DNA of 64,000 nucleotides from JBDTNL01 sp039933785 (GTDB lineage: Bacteria; Acidobacteriota; Thermoanaerobaculia; Multivoradales; JAGPDF01), in the NCBI GenBank assembly GCA_039933785.1, contig JBDTNL010000005.1, forward strand, positions 1 to 64,000, written 5' to 3'. Shown here piece after piece: positions 19,940 to 28,118 of the stretch. The position numbers were made by a program, and so were the translations under genes. Each line of letters starts with the position of its first letter. Position 1 is the stretch's first letter. The notes under the pieces are model-generated. The model ran no database searches. It saw only the letters and a program-made list of their open reading frames with translations, and was not told the DNA's origin.

Positions 19940-20236
19940 TCAGACCTTGGCGCCGAGGATTTCGGCGCGTTCGATCACCGGCGGTGTCGCCAGCAGGTCG
20001 GGAGCGTTCGCCATCAGCGCCTTGGCGATCGGCCCCGTGAGGTGAGCCTGCCGCCCTGCTTCGTCGGCGAACGCATCGAAGATCGCGAACGTCGCCGGCC
20101 CGAGACGGAGTGCAAACCACAGCTGCGTGGTCGACTCCTGATTGGCGAGCTCCAAGCCTTGCTTCAGGAACGCTGCCACCTCAGCTTCCTTGCCGGGCTT
20201 TGCTTCCAGACGAACGAACAGACCGAGTTTCACCAT
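19940..20236 (-). CDS. antibiotic biosynthesis monooxygenase (ABM) domain protein, quinol monooxygenase-like
   Basis: 98 residues, a single ABM ferredoxin-like fold: 'LFVRLEAKPGKEAEVAAFL' as first strand and helix, 'FAIFDAFADEAGRQAHL' in the middle. Such small dimers oxidise quinols or are detoxifying monooxygenases. The ATG at 20236 is preferred over a GTG at 20260 because it has a strong ribosome binding site (AAGGAGA, four bases before it). That site sits in one arm of an inverted repeat. Transcribed with the cysteine-synthase-like gene, divergent from the GlxA regulator. Confidence 0.75.
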   Translation of the reverse strand: MVKLGLFVRLEAKPGKEAEVAAFLKQGLELANQESTTQLWFALRLGPATFAIFDAFADEAGRQAHLTGPIAKALMANAPDLLATPPVIERAEILGAKV

Positions 20237-20240
20237 TGCC

Positions 20241-20273
20241 TCTCCTTTGTTGGCCACCACTGGCCGAAGGAGA
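20241..20273 (-). promoter_or_regulatory. inverted repeat that would sequester the ABM gene's ribosome binding site
   Basis: On the minus strand TCTCCTT (20273-20267) can pair with AAGGAGA (20247-20241), the Shine-Dalgarno of the ABM gene. Inside, GGCCA pairs with TGGCC around a GTGG loop. The result is a two-helix hairpin of 12 base pairs with a small internal loop. As RNA it would hide the ribosome binding site; as DNA it could be an operator for the divergent GlxA regulator. Confidence 0.5.
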
Positions 20274-20336
20274 GATTAGGCTTCTCTGGGCGTGTACACC
20301 ATAGGCAGGAACGTCGTATTTGTTATCGTTCTTGCC

Positions 20337-21296
20337 ATGCGCATCCACGTGCTCGCTCTCGACGGAGTGTTCGATCTTGGCCTGTCCGCCGTCCTGGACG
20401 CCTTCCAGACGGCCAACGAGCTGGCCGCGGCCACGGGCCTTGCGGTGCCCAAGTTCGATGTCCGCATGGTGGGTGTGCGAAGGAAGGTGAAGACGTCGCA
20501 GGGCCTCAGTGTCCCCGTTCACGGTGTCGGTACGCGAGCGCCCGATTGCGTCGTGGTGCCGGCGATCGGATTCAAGATGCCCGCGCCACTCGAGATCGCA
20601 CTCGCGCGGCCCGACATTCGCGACGCCGGCGCACAGCTTCGCCTGTGGGCTCGCCGCGGAGCCACCATGACCGCCGCCTGTGTGGGCACCTTCGTGCTCG
20701 CTGAGTCCGGTCTGCTCGACGAGCATCAAGCGACCACCACCTGGTGGCTGGCGCCGATGTTTCGCCAGCGCTACCCCATGGTGGAGCTCGACGAATCGAA
20801 CATGATCGTCAAGTCAGGCGCCTATGTGACCGCGGGAGCCGCCCTCAGCCACTTGGATCTCGCGCTCTGGTTGGTGCGAGGTGTCAGTCCGCAGCTCGCC
20901 TCGCTCACCGCGAAGTACCTCATCGTCGATTCCCGGCCGTCGCAATCGGCTTACGCCCTGACCGATCATTTGATCCACTCCGACCCTATTGTGCAGCGCT
21001 TCGAAACCTGGGCCCGCGCGCGGCTGAAGCAAGGATTCTCGCTCGACGCTGCCGCGCTAGCCGTCGGTGCGAGCAAGCGAACGCTCGCTCGCCGCATGCA
21101 GAGCGTGTTGGGAAAGACCCCGCTGTCCTACTTCCAAAGCCTGAGAGTCGAGCGCGCGGTGCATCTGCTGAAGACCGGCAGCGCGAGCGTCGACGAGGTC
21201 GCGGGACGCGTGGGCTATGCCGACGGCGCGACGCTGCGGGCGCTGCTGCGGAAGCGGTTGAAGGTTGGAATCAGGGAGCTCCGGCGGGCGCCCTGA
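20337..21296 (+). CDS. GlxA-type transcriptional regulator (DJ-1/PfpI domain plus AraC HTH)
   Basis: 319 residues from the ATG at 20337. The N-terminal DJ-1/PfpI-like domain (about residues 1-190) begins 'MRIHVLALDGVFDLGLSAVL' and has the elbow-like 'TAACVGTFVLAESGLLD'. The C-terminal AraC-type double helix-turn-helix (about 215-319) has 'AALAVGASKRTLARRMQSVL' and 'DEVAGRVGYADGATLRALLR'. A start 45 bp upstream is possible but adds residues overlapping promoter-like sequence (TATCGT seven bases before the ATG). An 8-bp palindrome GTGTACAC lies at 20292-20299. It probably controls the divergent ABM/cysteine-synthase-like pair. Confidence 0.85.
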   Translation: MRIHVLALDGVFDLGLSAVLDAFQTANELAAATGLAVPKFDVRMVGVRRKVKTSQGLSVPVHGVGTRAPDCVVVPAIGFKMPAPLEIALARPDIRDAGAQLRLWARRGATMTAACVGTFVLAESGLLDEHQATTTWWLAPMFRQRYPMVELDESNMIVKSGAYVTAGAALSHLDLALWLVRGVSPQLASLTAKYLIVDSRPSQSAYALTDHLIHSDPIVQRFETWARARLKQGFSLDAAALAVGASKRTLARRMQSVLGKTPLSYFQSLRVERAVHLLKTGSASVDEVAGRVGYADGATLRALLRKRLKVGIRELRRAP

Positions 21297-21377
21297 TGCG
21301 TGGTGCGTAGGATACGGGGCATAATCTACGCGTAATGTGCGTCGATTGTTATAGGGTCCACTCAGAGGACGCGTCGA

Positions 21378-22487
21378 ATGAGCGGATACATTCACGAGCG
21401 ACCGGATTGGCCACGATTTCATTGGGACGAGGAGGCCCTGGCGGCGCCTCTGGCAAAGCTACGTCATCGGCAAGGGCGGCTGCTCGGGAGGATGGAGAGC
21501 CTTGGATTTTCTCTCCAAAGGGAGGCCGAGCTCGAGACGCTCACCCTGGACGTGCTGAAGTCCAGCGAAATCGAAGGGGAGAAGCTTCCAGCGGACGCAG
21601 TGAGGTCCTCCATCGCGCGGCGTTTGGGCTTGGCGACTGCTGGAAGCACTGCCGCCGAGCGGGAGGTGGATGGGGTCGTCGAGATGATGCTCGACGCCAC
21701 CCAGAACTTCGGGAAGCCGCTCGGCAAGGAGCGTCTCTGCGGATGGAATAGCGCGTTGTTTCCCACCGAGCGCAGCGGCATGCGCGACATAGTCGTCGGC
21801 GGCTGGCGAAACGATGCAAGGGGACCGATGCAAGTGGTCTCGGGTCCGATCGGAAGCGAGATCGTGCACTACCAGGCGCCAGCGGCTTCCCGACTCGAGC
21901 GCGAGATGTCCGGATTCCTGACCTGGGCCAACGACCCGAATGACCCGACGGATGCGGTTCTCAGTGCAGCGCTGGCGCATCTCTGGTTTGTGACCATCCA
22001 TCCGTTCGACGACGGCAACGGCCGGATCGCACGAGCAATCGCGGACTGGGCGCTGGCCCGTTCGGAGGGCAGTTCGCAGCGCTTCTACAGCATGTCGGCG
22101 CAGCTGCGCCAGGAGCGGGGTGACTACTACGACATGCTGGAACGCACGCAGAGAGGACCGCTCGAGATCACGCCTTGGATGGAGTGGTTTCTGGGATGCC
22201 TGGGGCGAGCCTTCAGCGGGACCGAAACCACGCTTGCGCTCGTGCTGCGCAAGGCTCGCTTCTGGGAGAGGTACGGGAAGGTAGCCTTCAACGAGCGTCA
22301 ACGAGAGATGCTGACCCGACTCCTCGATAGCTTCTCGGGAAAGCTCACCACGACGAAGTGGTCCAAGCTGGCCAGGACTTCGCACGACTCCGCTCTGCGC
22401 GACATCCAGGGTTTGATCGAACAGGGCATCCTGCGGAAGGACGCTGGCGGCGGACGCAGTACCAGTTATTCGCTGGTGGAAAGCTAG
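21378..22487 (+). CDS. Fic family protein (AMPylation/NMPylation domain, DNA-binding C-terminus)
   Basis: 369 residues. The N-terminal DUF4172-like region contains the inhibitory helix 'KSSEIEGEKL' with the S-x-x-x-E-G motif (Ser62, Glu66, Gly67). The Fic core carries the complete catalytic motif 'HPFDDGNGRIAR' (208-219). A C-terminal winged-helix follows ('TTTKWSKLARTSHDSALRDI'). Fic enzymes transfer AMP from ATP to protein hydroxyls, and the inhibitory Glu keeps class II enzymes off until relieved. The ATG follows an 80-bp spacer with an AGAGGA Shine-Dalgarno-like stretch. Neighbouring TA remnants and a tRNA gene suggest an accessory locus. Confidence 0.9.
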   Translation: MSGYIHERPDWPRFHWDEEALAAPLAKLRHRQGRLLGRMESLGFSLQREAELETLTLDVLKSSEIEGEKLPADAVRSSIARRLGLATAGSTAAEREVDGVVEMMLDATQNFGKPLGKERLCGWNSALFPTERSGMRDIVVGGWRNDARGPMQVVSGPIGSEIVHYQAPAASRLEREMSGFLTWANDPNDPTDAVLSAALAHLWFVTIHPFDDGNGRIARAIADWALARSEGSSQRFYSMSAQLRQERGDYYDMLERTQRGPLEITPWMEWFLGCLGRAFSGTETTLALVLRKARFWERYGKVAFNERQREMLTRLLDSFSGKLTTTKWSKLARTSHDSALRDIQGLIEQGILRKDAGGGRSTSYSLVES

Positions 22488-22531
22488 GTCAGGGTCATCT
22501 CTCGATGAGCGGCTCTAGCGCTGGCGTCAGT

Positions 22532-22753
22532 TCATCCCGCCAACAACTCGCGAACCGCCTTGTCGTCCAACGGTCGCGCTGCCTGGCGTTGCAGATTGAC
22601 TGCGAGCTCCTGCAGCACCTGGGTACTAATGACACCAGAGCGGTCGTGCCACAGCCTCTCGACGAACGCGCGAGCCTTCTGGTGCTTGCTCCCGGTCGAC
22701 GAGTCATGGGCGTACAGCAGAATGTTGGTGTCGACGAAATATCTAGCGCTCAT
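22532..22753 (-). pseudogene. truncated VapC-like PIN-domain toxin
   Basis: 73 codons only; complete VapC proteins are about 130. The first PIN motif is intact ('YFVDTNILLYAHD', Asp at residue 8), and the central Glu-containing helix 'STQVLQELAVNLQ' is present. The frame then stops after 'DDKAVRELLAG', before the two remaining acidic residues that complete the PIN active site. Only 45 bp separate the stop from the Fic gene, so the 3' half appears deleted rather than frameshifted. An RNase of this shape should be inactive. It overlaps the antitoxin gene by 11 bp, the normal VapBC arrangement. Confidence 0.75.
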
Positions 22754-22976
22754 GAATCTTGTCGCGGGACTGCGGACGCTGCCATTGCAGGTCTAGACCC
22801 GTGCCGAGACGAGCGAGCGCCCGAAGGCGAGCCCGGTCGAAGGCTTTGCGCCGTGGTACCAGAGTCTCCAGGTAGTCGGCGAGCAGGGCGCTCATGGACC
22901 GACCCTCCTCAGCCGCCAGCACGCGAGCGTCACGTAGCAAATCGGAGTCGAGTTTGAGTGTGACGTTGGTCTTCAT
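22743..22976 (-). CDS. ribbon-helix-helix antitoxin (VapB-like)
   Basis: 77 residues. The N-terminal ribbon 'MKTNVTLKLDSDLLRDARVL' and helix 'EEGRSMSALLADYLE' are a classic MetJ/Arc-type ribbon-helix-helix. The basic C-terminal tail would bind the toxin. It is immediately upstream of, and overlaps, the truncated PIN gene. It sits only 14 bp after the tRNA terminator. If translated it could still repress its own promoter or cross-neutralise other PIN toxins. Confidence 0.8.
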   Translation of the reverse strand: MKTNVTLKLDSDLLRDARVLAAEEGRSMSALLADYLETLVPRRKAFDRARLRALARLGTGLDLQWQRPQSRDKIHER

Positions 22977-22990
22977 GTCTGTTGCCCTAG

Positions 22991-23026
22991 AAAAGCAAAA
23001 GCCCCATCGAGAGACATCGAAGGGGC
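22991..23026 (-). terminator. rho-independent terminator after the initiator tRNA
   Basis: On the minus strand a GCCCC-T-TCGA/TCGA-T-GGGGC stem (23026-23001) with a short loop is followed by TTTTGCTTTT (23000-22991). It lies 16 bases after the tRNA 3' end, the right position for tRNA termination. Confidence 0.85.
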
Positions 23027-23039
23027 GAATTCTAGGAAG

Positions 23040-23118
<79 letters not shown>

Positions 23119-23151
23119 TCAGGGTCCGGCCGGGTTACCGCCGGGACGCGA

Positions 23152-23181
23152 AGGATAGCCGTTCGGTGTCCCCTCCGTCAA
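23152..23181 (-). promoter_or_regulatory. candidate promoter of the initiator tRNA gene
   Basis: Minus strand TTGACG (23181-23176), 18-bp spacer, then TATCCT (23157-23152), about 33 bases upstream of the mature 5' end. A GC-rich stretch follows the -10, as is common for stable RNA promoters. Confidence 0.55.
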
Positions 23182-23196
23182 GCGCTGCTCGCTGAG

Positions 23197-25632
23197 CTAA
23201 AGCGCTCGCAGGCTCTCGGCGGGGTCGGTTCGGGCGGCGCGGCGCGCGGGTAGCCAGGCTGCGACGAGAACCACGGCCAGGAGCCCGAGCGGGACGGCGG
23301 CGAGGGTCCAGGGGTCGAGAGCGCCCACGCCGAAGAGCATGGAGCGCAGCCAGCGGGTCGCAACCAGGGCGCCGGCGAGGCCCAGCAAGGCGCCCACCGA
23401 CCCAAGGCGAAGGCTCTCGCCGAGAATCAGGCGAGCGAGGCGCCCCCGCTGCGCTCCCAATGCCAATCGGATCCCGAGCTCGCGGCGTCGCAGGCTGACG
23501 GCAAACATCTGGAGCGCCCAGAGACCTGCGACGGCGGTGAGGAGCGACATGCCGGCGAGTCCTACCGCCAGCGTGGCGTTGATGCGCATCGGAGAAAGAC
23601 TCCGGCGGCGTTGTTCTTCGGAGCTCACAAGATCGATGATCGCGGCGTCCGGAGCGGCGGCGGCGACCGCGCGGCGCAGCGCCGGCTCGAGGGTTGCGAG
23701 CGGGGCCGTGCTCCGCGCGAGCAGGGTCATGCGGGAGTGGGTGCGCTGGCCGTAGGCGAAGAAGACCGTGGGCTCGCGGGGCTCGAGCGGTGAGACCGTG
23801 GCGGCATCGGCGGCGACCCCGACGATCTCGAACTCGGGGCCGGCGTCGCCTGGGCGCGCGGGACCCGAAACGCGAATCCGACGCCCGAGTGCCGGCACGC
23901 TGCCGAACAAACGTTCCGCCAACGAGTGGCTGACGACGACCGCGGCCGGCGCTTGCGGCGTGTCGCGCTCGTCGAGAGCGCGTCCGGCAAGGAGGGGTAC
24001 TCCGAGGGTTCCGAAGTAGTTGGGCGCGACGATGTTGTAGCGCACTTCGCGGGTCGCGGTCGCGTTCTCGACCGTTGCCACTTGAGTGACTCGCGGCAGG
24101 CCGGTGTTGGGCGCCACGTGCGCCAGCGTTGCGCTCGAGATCGCCGGCAGGTGGCGCGTCCGTTCCAGAATTGCGTTCCAGGTCGCCAGCGCGGCCTTGG
24201 CGCCACCGGAGCGAGTGACGAAGACCGTCGATTGCACGAGACCCCGGTCGGAGAAGCCGAGGTCGACCTCGGCGGCTGCGGTCAGGCTGCGCGCCAGAAG
24301 GCCGCCGCCGACCAGGAGCACCACCGCCAACGCGAGTTCGAGCGCGACCAGGAACCGGCGTGCGCCGAGACGGACACCGGCGCGATGGTCACCCGATCGC
24401 AGGGTGAGATTGGGATCGTTGCGCAGCACGCGAACGAGCGGTGGAAGGAGCGCGACGAAGGTGGTGATCAGGGAAGCCGTGAGAGCGAACGCGGCGGCGC
24501 GCGCATCGACGATCAGCAGGTTGCCTCCCGGTGCGCTCCAACCGGGGCCGATCCCGCCGATCGGGGTGAGCATCATCGACTCGAGCCAGCGCGCTACGCT
24601 CCTCGCGACCAACAGGCCTCCGGCGGCACCGAGCAGGGCGGGCAGCGCGATCTCCGCCGCCAGCGCGCCAAGGAGCTGCCCTGGTGAGGCGCCGAGCGCC
24701 TTGCGCACCGCCCACTCGCGCTCGCGGGCGGCGGCGCGGGCGAGCAGCAGGCCGGCGACGTTGGCGCTGCCGAGGAGCAGGAACAGGATGGCGGCGCCAG
24801 TGAGCGCCCGCGCGGCGTGAAAGAACGGATCACTCGCGCTCTCGGGGTCGAAGGTCGTTGCCGGGAGGAGGAGCGCCCGACGCGCGCCGGCGAGCGGTGC
24901 CGACTGGTCGAGCTCGCGCGTCAGCGTTTCGATCGCGCCGTCGGCGACCGCTTGAGTCGTCCCCTTCGGCAAACGCACGAAGACGCGCAGCCAGCGTTCC
25001 GCGGGCGACTCGAGACGCGCCACGCCGGAGACGAGGTCCGAGTGAACGAGAGGGACGAAGAAACCAACCGCGAAACCGAGGCCCGTGAACTCTCGCCGGG
25101 TGACGCCGACCACGGTGAGCATCTGTCCGTTGATGCGGACGCTGCGCCCTACGATGGAACGGTCGCCGCCGAAGGCGTCCTGCCAGACGCCGTGGCCGAG
25201 GACCACCACGCCGGGGGCTCCCTTCGTGTTGTCGGCCTCGGCGAGCAGACGCCCGAGCTCGGGCTGCGCGGCGAAGAAAGCGAAAAACCGGCCGCTCACG
25301 GCCTGACCCCAGGCATAGCGGCTGCCGCCTTCGGGGAGCGCCGCGCCCCCGAGCGCGGCGCCGATCGTCGAAGTGGCGACGGCATCGTGGAGCAGCGGGC
25401 TTCCCTCCAAACGTTGGAGCTCGAGATAGCTCACCTGCTGGCGTGGCTCCTCCGCGGAACCGACGTACACCGCCACCACGCGCGCCGCGTCCGGAGCGGC
25501 GAGTCGTGGATGGAGAAACGAGTCGAGGTAGACGAAGAGCGCCGTCGCAACCCCGACACCTAGCGCGAGGGTGGCGACGATGGCCGCCGCCAGGACGGGT
25601 TGACGGGAAAGCGAGCGCACGATCGATCGCAT
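23197..25632 (-). CDS. ABC permease of the ADOP type (duplicated MacB/FtsX, no ATPase partner)
   Basis: 811 residues. Order: transmembrane helix near residues 12-35, MacB periplasmic core domain, FtsX domain with three helices (about 275-395, including 'VAGLLLARAAAREREWAVRK'), a second MacB core, and a second FtsX domain (about 690-805, 'RRRELGIRLALGAQRGRLARL'). This duplicated layout defines the acidobacterial duplicated orphan permeases. Unlike the other two in this window it lacks the N-terminal prefix domain and has no PadR neighbour. It is divergent from enolase and 78 bp from the tRNA gene. Cargo unknown. Confidence 0.85.
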   Translation of the reverse strand: MRSIVRSLSRQPVLAAAIVATLALGVGVATALFVYLDSFLHPRLAAPDAARVVAVYVGSAEEPRQQVSYLELQRLEGSPLLHDAVATSTIGAALGGAALPEGGSRYAWGQAVSGRFFAFFAAQPELGRLLAEADNTKGAPGVVVLGHGVWQDAFGGDRSIVGRSVRINGQMLTVVGVTRREFTGLGFAVGFFVPLVHSDLVSGVARLESPAERWLRVFVRLPKGTTQAVADGAIETLTRELDQSAPLAGARRALLLPATTFDPESASDPFFHAARALTGAAILFLLLGSANVAGLLLARAAAREREWAVRKALGASPGQLLGALAAEIALPALLGAAGGLLVARSVARWLESMMLTPIGGIGPGWSAPGGNLLIVDARAAAFALTASLITTFVALLPPLVRVLRNDPNLTLRSGDHRAGVRLGARRFLVALELALAVVLLVGGGLLARSLTAAAEVDLGFSDRGLVQSTVFVTRSGGAKAALATWNAILERTRHLPAISSATLAHVAPNTGLPRVTQVATVENATATREVRYNIVAPNYFGTLGVPLLAGRALDERDTPQAPAAVVVSHSLAERLFGSVPALGRRIRVSGPARPGDAGPEFEIVGVAADAATVSPLEPREPTVFFAYGQRTHSRMTLLARSTAPLATLEPALRRAVAAAAPDAAIIDLVSSEEQRRRSLSPMRINATLAVGLAGMSLLTAVAGLWALQMFAVSLRRRELGIRLALGAQRGRLARLILGESLRLGSVGALLGLAGALVATRWLRSMLFGVGALDPWTLAAVPLGLLAVVLVAAWLPARRAARTDPAESLRAL

Positions 25633-25737
25633 GGCGGTACCTCGCAGGCGAGTCCGAAGGTCTGATGGGGGATTATCACCTGAGTTTGGTCAGCCTTGGA
25701 CGGAACCGCGGACGTTCCACGGAGATCGCGCAAACGC

Positions 25738-25766
25738 TTGATTTCATTCGCTCTTGCGGGTACTCT
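25738..25766 (+). promoter_or_regulatory. candidate leaderless promoter of enolase
   Basis: TTGATT (25738-25743), 17-bp spacer, TACTCT (25761-25766), then seven bases to the ATG at 25774. There is no Shine-Dalgarno in the interval, so the mRNA would begin at or near the start codon. Confidence 0.5.
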
Positions 25767-25773
25767 CCCGAGC

Positions 25774-27078
25774 ATGTTCGCGATCGAAGAGATCTACGCC
25801 CGCGAGATTCTGGATTCCCGAGGCAACCCGACGCTCGAGGTGGACTGTCTGCTCGATGACGGAGGCCACGGCCGCGCGGCCGTACCTTCCGGCGCATCGA
25901 CCGGTTCGCGCGAGGCGCTCGAGCTTCGCGATGGCGGCAAGCGCTACGGCGGCAAGGGCGTGAAGAAAGCGGTCGAGAATGTCTTGTCCGAGATCGCGCA
26001 AGAGCTCGAGGGCACCGACGCCCGCGATCAGGCGCTGGTCGACAAGACCATGATCACGCTCGACGGCACGCCGACCAAGAGCCGGCTGGGCGCGAACGCG
26101 ATCCTCGGCGTGTCGCTGGCGGTCGCCAAGGCGGCGGCCGATTCGGCGGGATTGTCGCTCTACAACTACCTCGGCGGGCCGTCGGCCACCGTGCTGCCGG
26201 TGCCGATGCTGAATGTGTTGAACGGCGGTGCGCATGCCGACAACTCGGTCGACATCCAGGAATTCATGCTGGTGCCGATCGGCTTCGAGAGCTTCTCGCA
26301 GGGGCTCCGCGCCGGCACCGAGATCTACCACGTCCTGAAGAGTGTGCTCAAGAAGAAGGGCCTGGTGACCGCGGTCGGCGACGAGGGCGGGTTCGCGCCC
26401 AATCTCGAGAGCAATCGCGAGGCAATGGACCTCCTGGTTACGGCGATCGAGCAGGCCGGCTACAAGCCCGGTAAGGACGTTGCGCTCGCGCTCGACGTCG
26501 CGGCCAGCGAGCTCGTGGAAAAGGGCGGCAAGAGCAAGGTGAAGCGCTACGCCCTGGCGGGCGAGGGTAAGAGCGGCCTTGCCGCGTCCGACCTGATCGC
26601 GATCTACCGCGAATGGATCGACGCCTATCCGCTGGTCTCGATCGAAGACGGCTTGGCGGAGGACGATCGCGACGGTTGGCGCGAGCTCACCGCGGAGCTC
26701 GGCAGCCGCGTGCAACTGGTGGGCGACGATCTCTTCGTCACCAATCCGGAGATCCTCGCGCAAGGCATCAAGGATGGGCTTGCCAACGCGCTGCTGGTGA
26801 AGCTCAATCAGATCGGCACGCTGACCGAAACGCTGGCCGCGGTCGAGATGGCGAAGTGCGCGGGCTACGCCAACATCCTGAGCCACCGCTCGGGCGAAAC
26901 CGAAGACACGACGATTGCCGACCTCGTGGTCGCCACGCGCGCCGGCCAGATCAAGACCGGCGCCCCTTGCCGCAGCGACCGGGTCGCCAAGTACAACCGC
27001 CTGCTGCGTATCGAGGAGGAGCTGGAGGGTGTCGGCGAGTATCGCGGCGCTGCTACCTTCCCGCGCTTCAAGGCTTGA
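25774..27078 (+). CDS. eno: enolase
   Basis: 434 residues, the normal enolase length. It converts 2-phosphoglycerate to phosphoenolpyruvate in glycolysis. Visible family blocks: 'AREILDSRGNPTLEVD' near the N-terminus, 'GASTGSREALELRD', 'NVLNGGAHADNSVDIQEFM', the catalytic lysine region 'LLVKLNQIGTLTET' and 'SHRSGETEDTTIADL' before the C-terminus. The ATG at 25774 gives the usual short 'MFAIEEI' start; the in-frame sequence further upstream lies in the promoter region. The FtsB-like gene follows immediately, a conserved bacterial neighbour pair. Confidence 0.98.
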   Translation: MFAIEEIYAREILDSRGNPTLEVDCLLDDGGHGRAAVPSGASTGSREALELRDGGKRYGGKGVKKAVENVLSEIAQELEGTDARDQALVDKTMITLDGTPTKSRLGANAILGVSLAVAKAAADSAGLSLYNYLGGPSATVLPVPMLNVLNGGAHADNSVDIQEFMLVPIGFESFSQGLRAGTEIYHVLKSVLKKKGLVTAVGDEGGFAPNLESNREAMDLLVTAIEQAGYKPGKDVALALDVAASELVEKGGKSKVKRYALAGEGKSGLAASDLIAIYREWIDAYPLVSIEDGLAEDDRDGWRELTAELGSRVQLVGDDLFVTNPEILAQGIKDGLANALLVKLNQIGTLTETLAAVEMAKCAGYANILSHRSGETEDTTIADLVVATRAGQIKTGAPCRSDRVAKYNRLLRIEEELEGVGEYRGAATFPRFKA

Positions 27079-27101
27079 CCGGCAGCGAGGCCGCGGCGCG
27101 C

Positions 27102-27407
27102 GTGGCACCCCCGAGCTTTGCTCGCCCGATGATCGGGATGGTGGTGGCATTCATGCTGCTGTTGCTCGCCGCCGCGGGATTGAAGAGCTGGCGCGACCTG
27201 CAGTCGGCACGCCAGCGCGAGACGACGCTGATGGACCGCATCCGCACCACCGAGACGAAAGTCGACGACCTCAAGCACCGGATCGACCGGCTTCGCCGCG
27301 ACCCGGTGACTCTCGAGCGCGCGGCGCGCGAGGAGCTCGGCATGGTGAAGCCCGGCGACGTGGTCATCGTGCTCCCCGAACCCAAGCCATCGCCGCCCCA
27401 TCCATAG
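27102..27407 (+). CDS. septum formation initiator protein (FtsB/DivIC family)
   Basis: About 101 residues. One transmembrane helix ('MVVAFMLLLLAAAGL') is followed by a coiled coil of about 45 residues ('RETTLMDRIRTTETKVDDL...') and a conserved end 'EELGMVKPGDVVIVLPEP'. FtsB-type proteins link FtsL and FtsQ in the divisome. The GTG at 27102 is a compromise: TTG at 27075 (overlapping the enolase stop as TTGA) and ATG at 27129 are also in frame, and the first would couple translation to enolase. eno-ftsB adjacency is common in bacteria. Confidence 0.8.
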   Translation: MAPPSFARPMIGMVVAFMLLLLAAAGLKSWRDLQSARQRETTLMDRIRTTETKVDDLKHRIDRLRRDPVTLERAAREELGMVKPGDVVIVLPEPKPSPPHP

Positions 27408-27410
27408 ACG

Positions 27411-28115
27411 ATGACACTCACTCGAACCCTGGTGCGCACCATATTGGGACTCGGCCTACTGGCCGGTCTCGCGGCGTGTGGCGACAACACGGCACCGCCT
27501 CAGCAGACGCAGGCACAGGCGAACACTCCTGCAGCGCAGACGCCAAATGACTCCGGCGCTGCGGTCGCGCCGCCTGCGACGCAGGCCCCGCAGGGCGAGA
27601 CCCGCCCGCGTCACCGTCATACCCGCCGCGGTAGCCGCTCGGACCGCGCCGGCAGCGCCGGAGCGTCGGATTCGTCGGACTCCGCCGATGACTCTTCCGA
27701 GTCTGCAAACCGGCGAGCGGGACGCGCGGGTCGGCTGGGTCGTGGGGATCGGGACGACCGTCGTGTCGGCGCGGCATTCGCGGCGGGCCCTATCGGCCTG
27801 GGCGAGGCGCAGCGTGAAAAGGTCCATGGTCGACTGGTCGAGTTCGACGGGCGGGTCAGCAAGGTCCTGGACGATGACCGCAAGGGCCTTCAACACCAGC
27901 GTTTCATCGTGACCGCGGACGGCGCGGGCACGATTCTCATCGCGCACAACATCGACCTCGCGGGCCATGTGCCGGTCGTGATCGGCAGCACGGTGCGCGT
28001 GCATGGACTCTTCGAATGGAACGCAAAAGGCGGGGTGGTGCACTGGACGCACCACGACCCCAGCGGGAAGACGCCCGGCGGTTGGATCCGCTGCGGTGGA
28101 AAGACCTACAGCTAG
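27411..28115 (+). CDS. DUF3465-domain lipoprotein
   Basis: 234 residues. The signal peptide ends in the lipobox 'LAAC' (Cys23). A low-complexity region rich in Pro/Gln/Ala, then Arg/Ser/Asp (about 25-120), is followed by a C-terminal DUF3465 domain with 'KGLQHQRFIV', 'LIAHNIDLA', 'VHGLFEWNAKGGVVHWTHHD' and 'GGWIRCGGKTYS'. The His-rich block is a conserved feature of the family, which has a small OB-like barrel and no established function. The gene lies 3 bp after the FtsB-like gene. Confidence 0.75.
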   Translation: MTLTRTLVRTILGLGLLAGLAACGDNTAPPQQTQAQANTPAAQTPNDSGAAVAPPATQAPQGETRPRHRHTRRGSRSDRAGSAGASDSSDSADDSSESANRRAGRAGRLGRGDRDDRRVGAAFAAGPIGLGEAQREKVHGRLVEFDGRVSKVLDDDRKGLQHQRFIVTADGAGTILIAHNIDLAGHVPVVIGSTVRVHGLFEWNAKGGVVHWTHHDPSGKTPGGWIRCGGKTYS

Positions 28116-28118
28116 CGC

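Noticed and set aside
22495..22707. Second minus-strand frame overlapping the short PIN gene, considered as a frameshifted VapC C-terminus
   Set aside because: Its residues do not resemble the missing PIN half; the 3' part seems deleted, not shifted.
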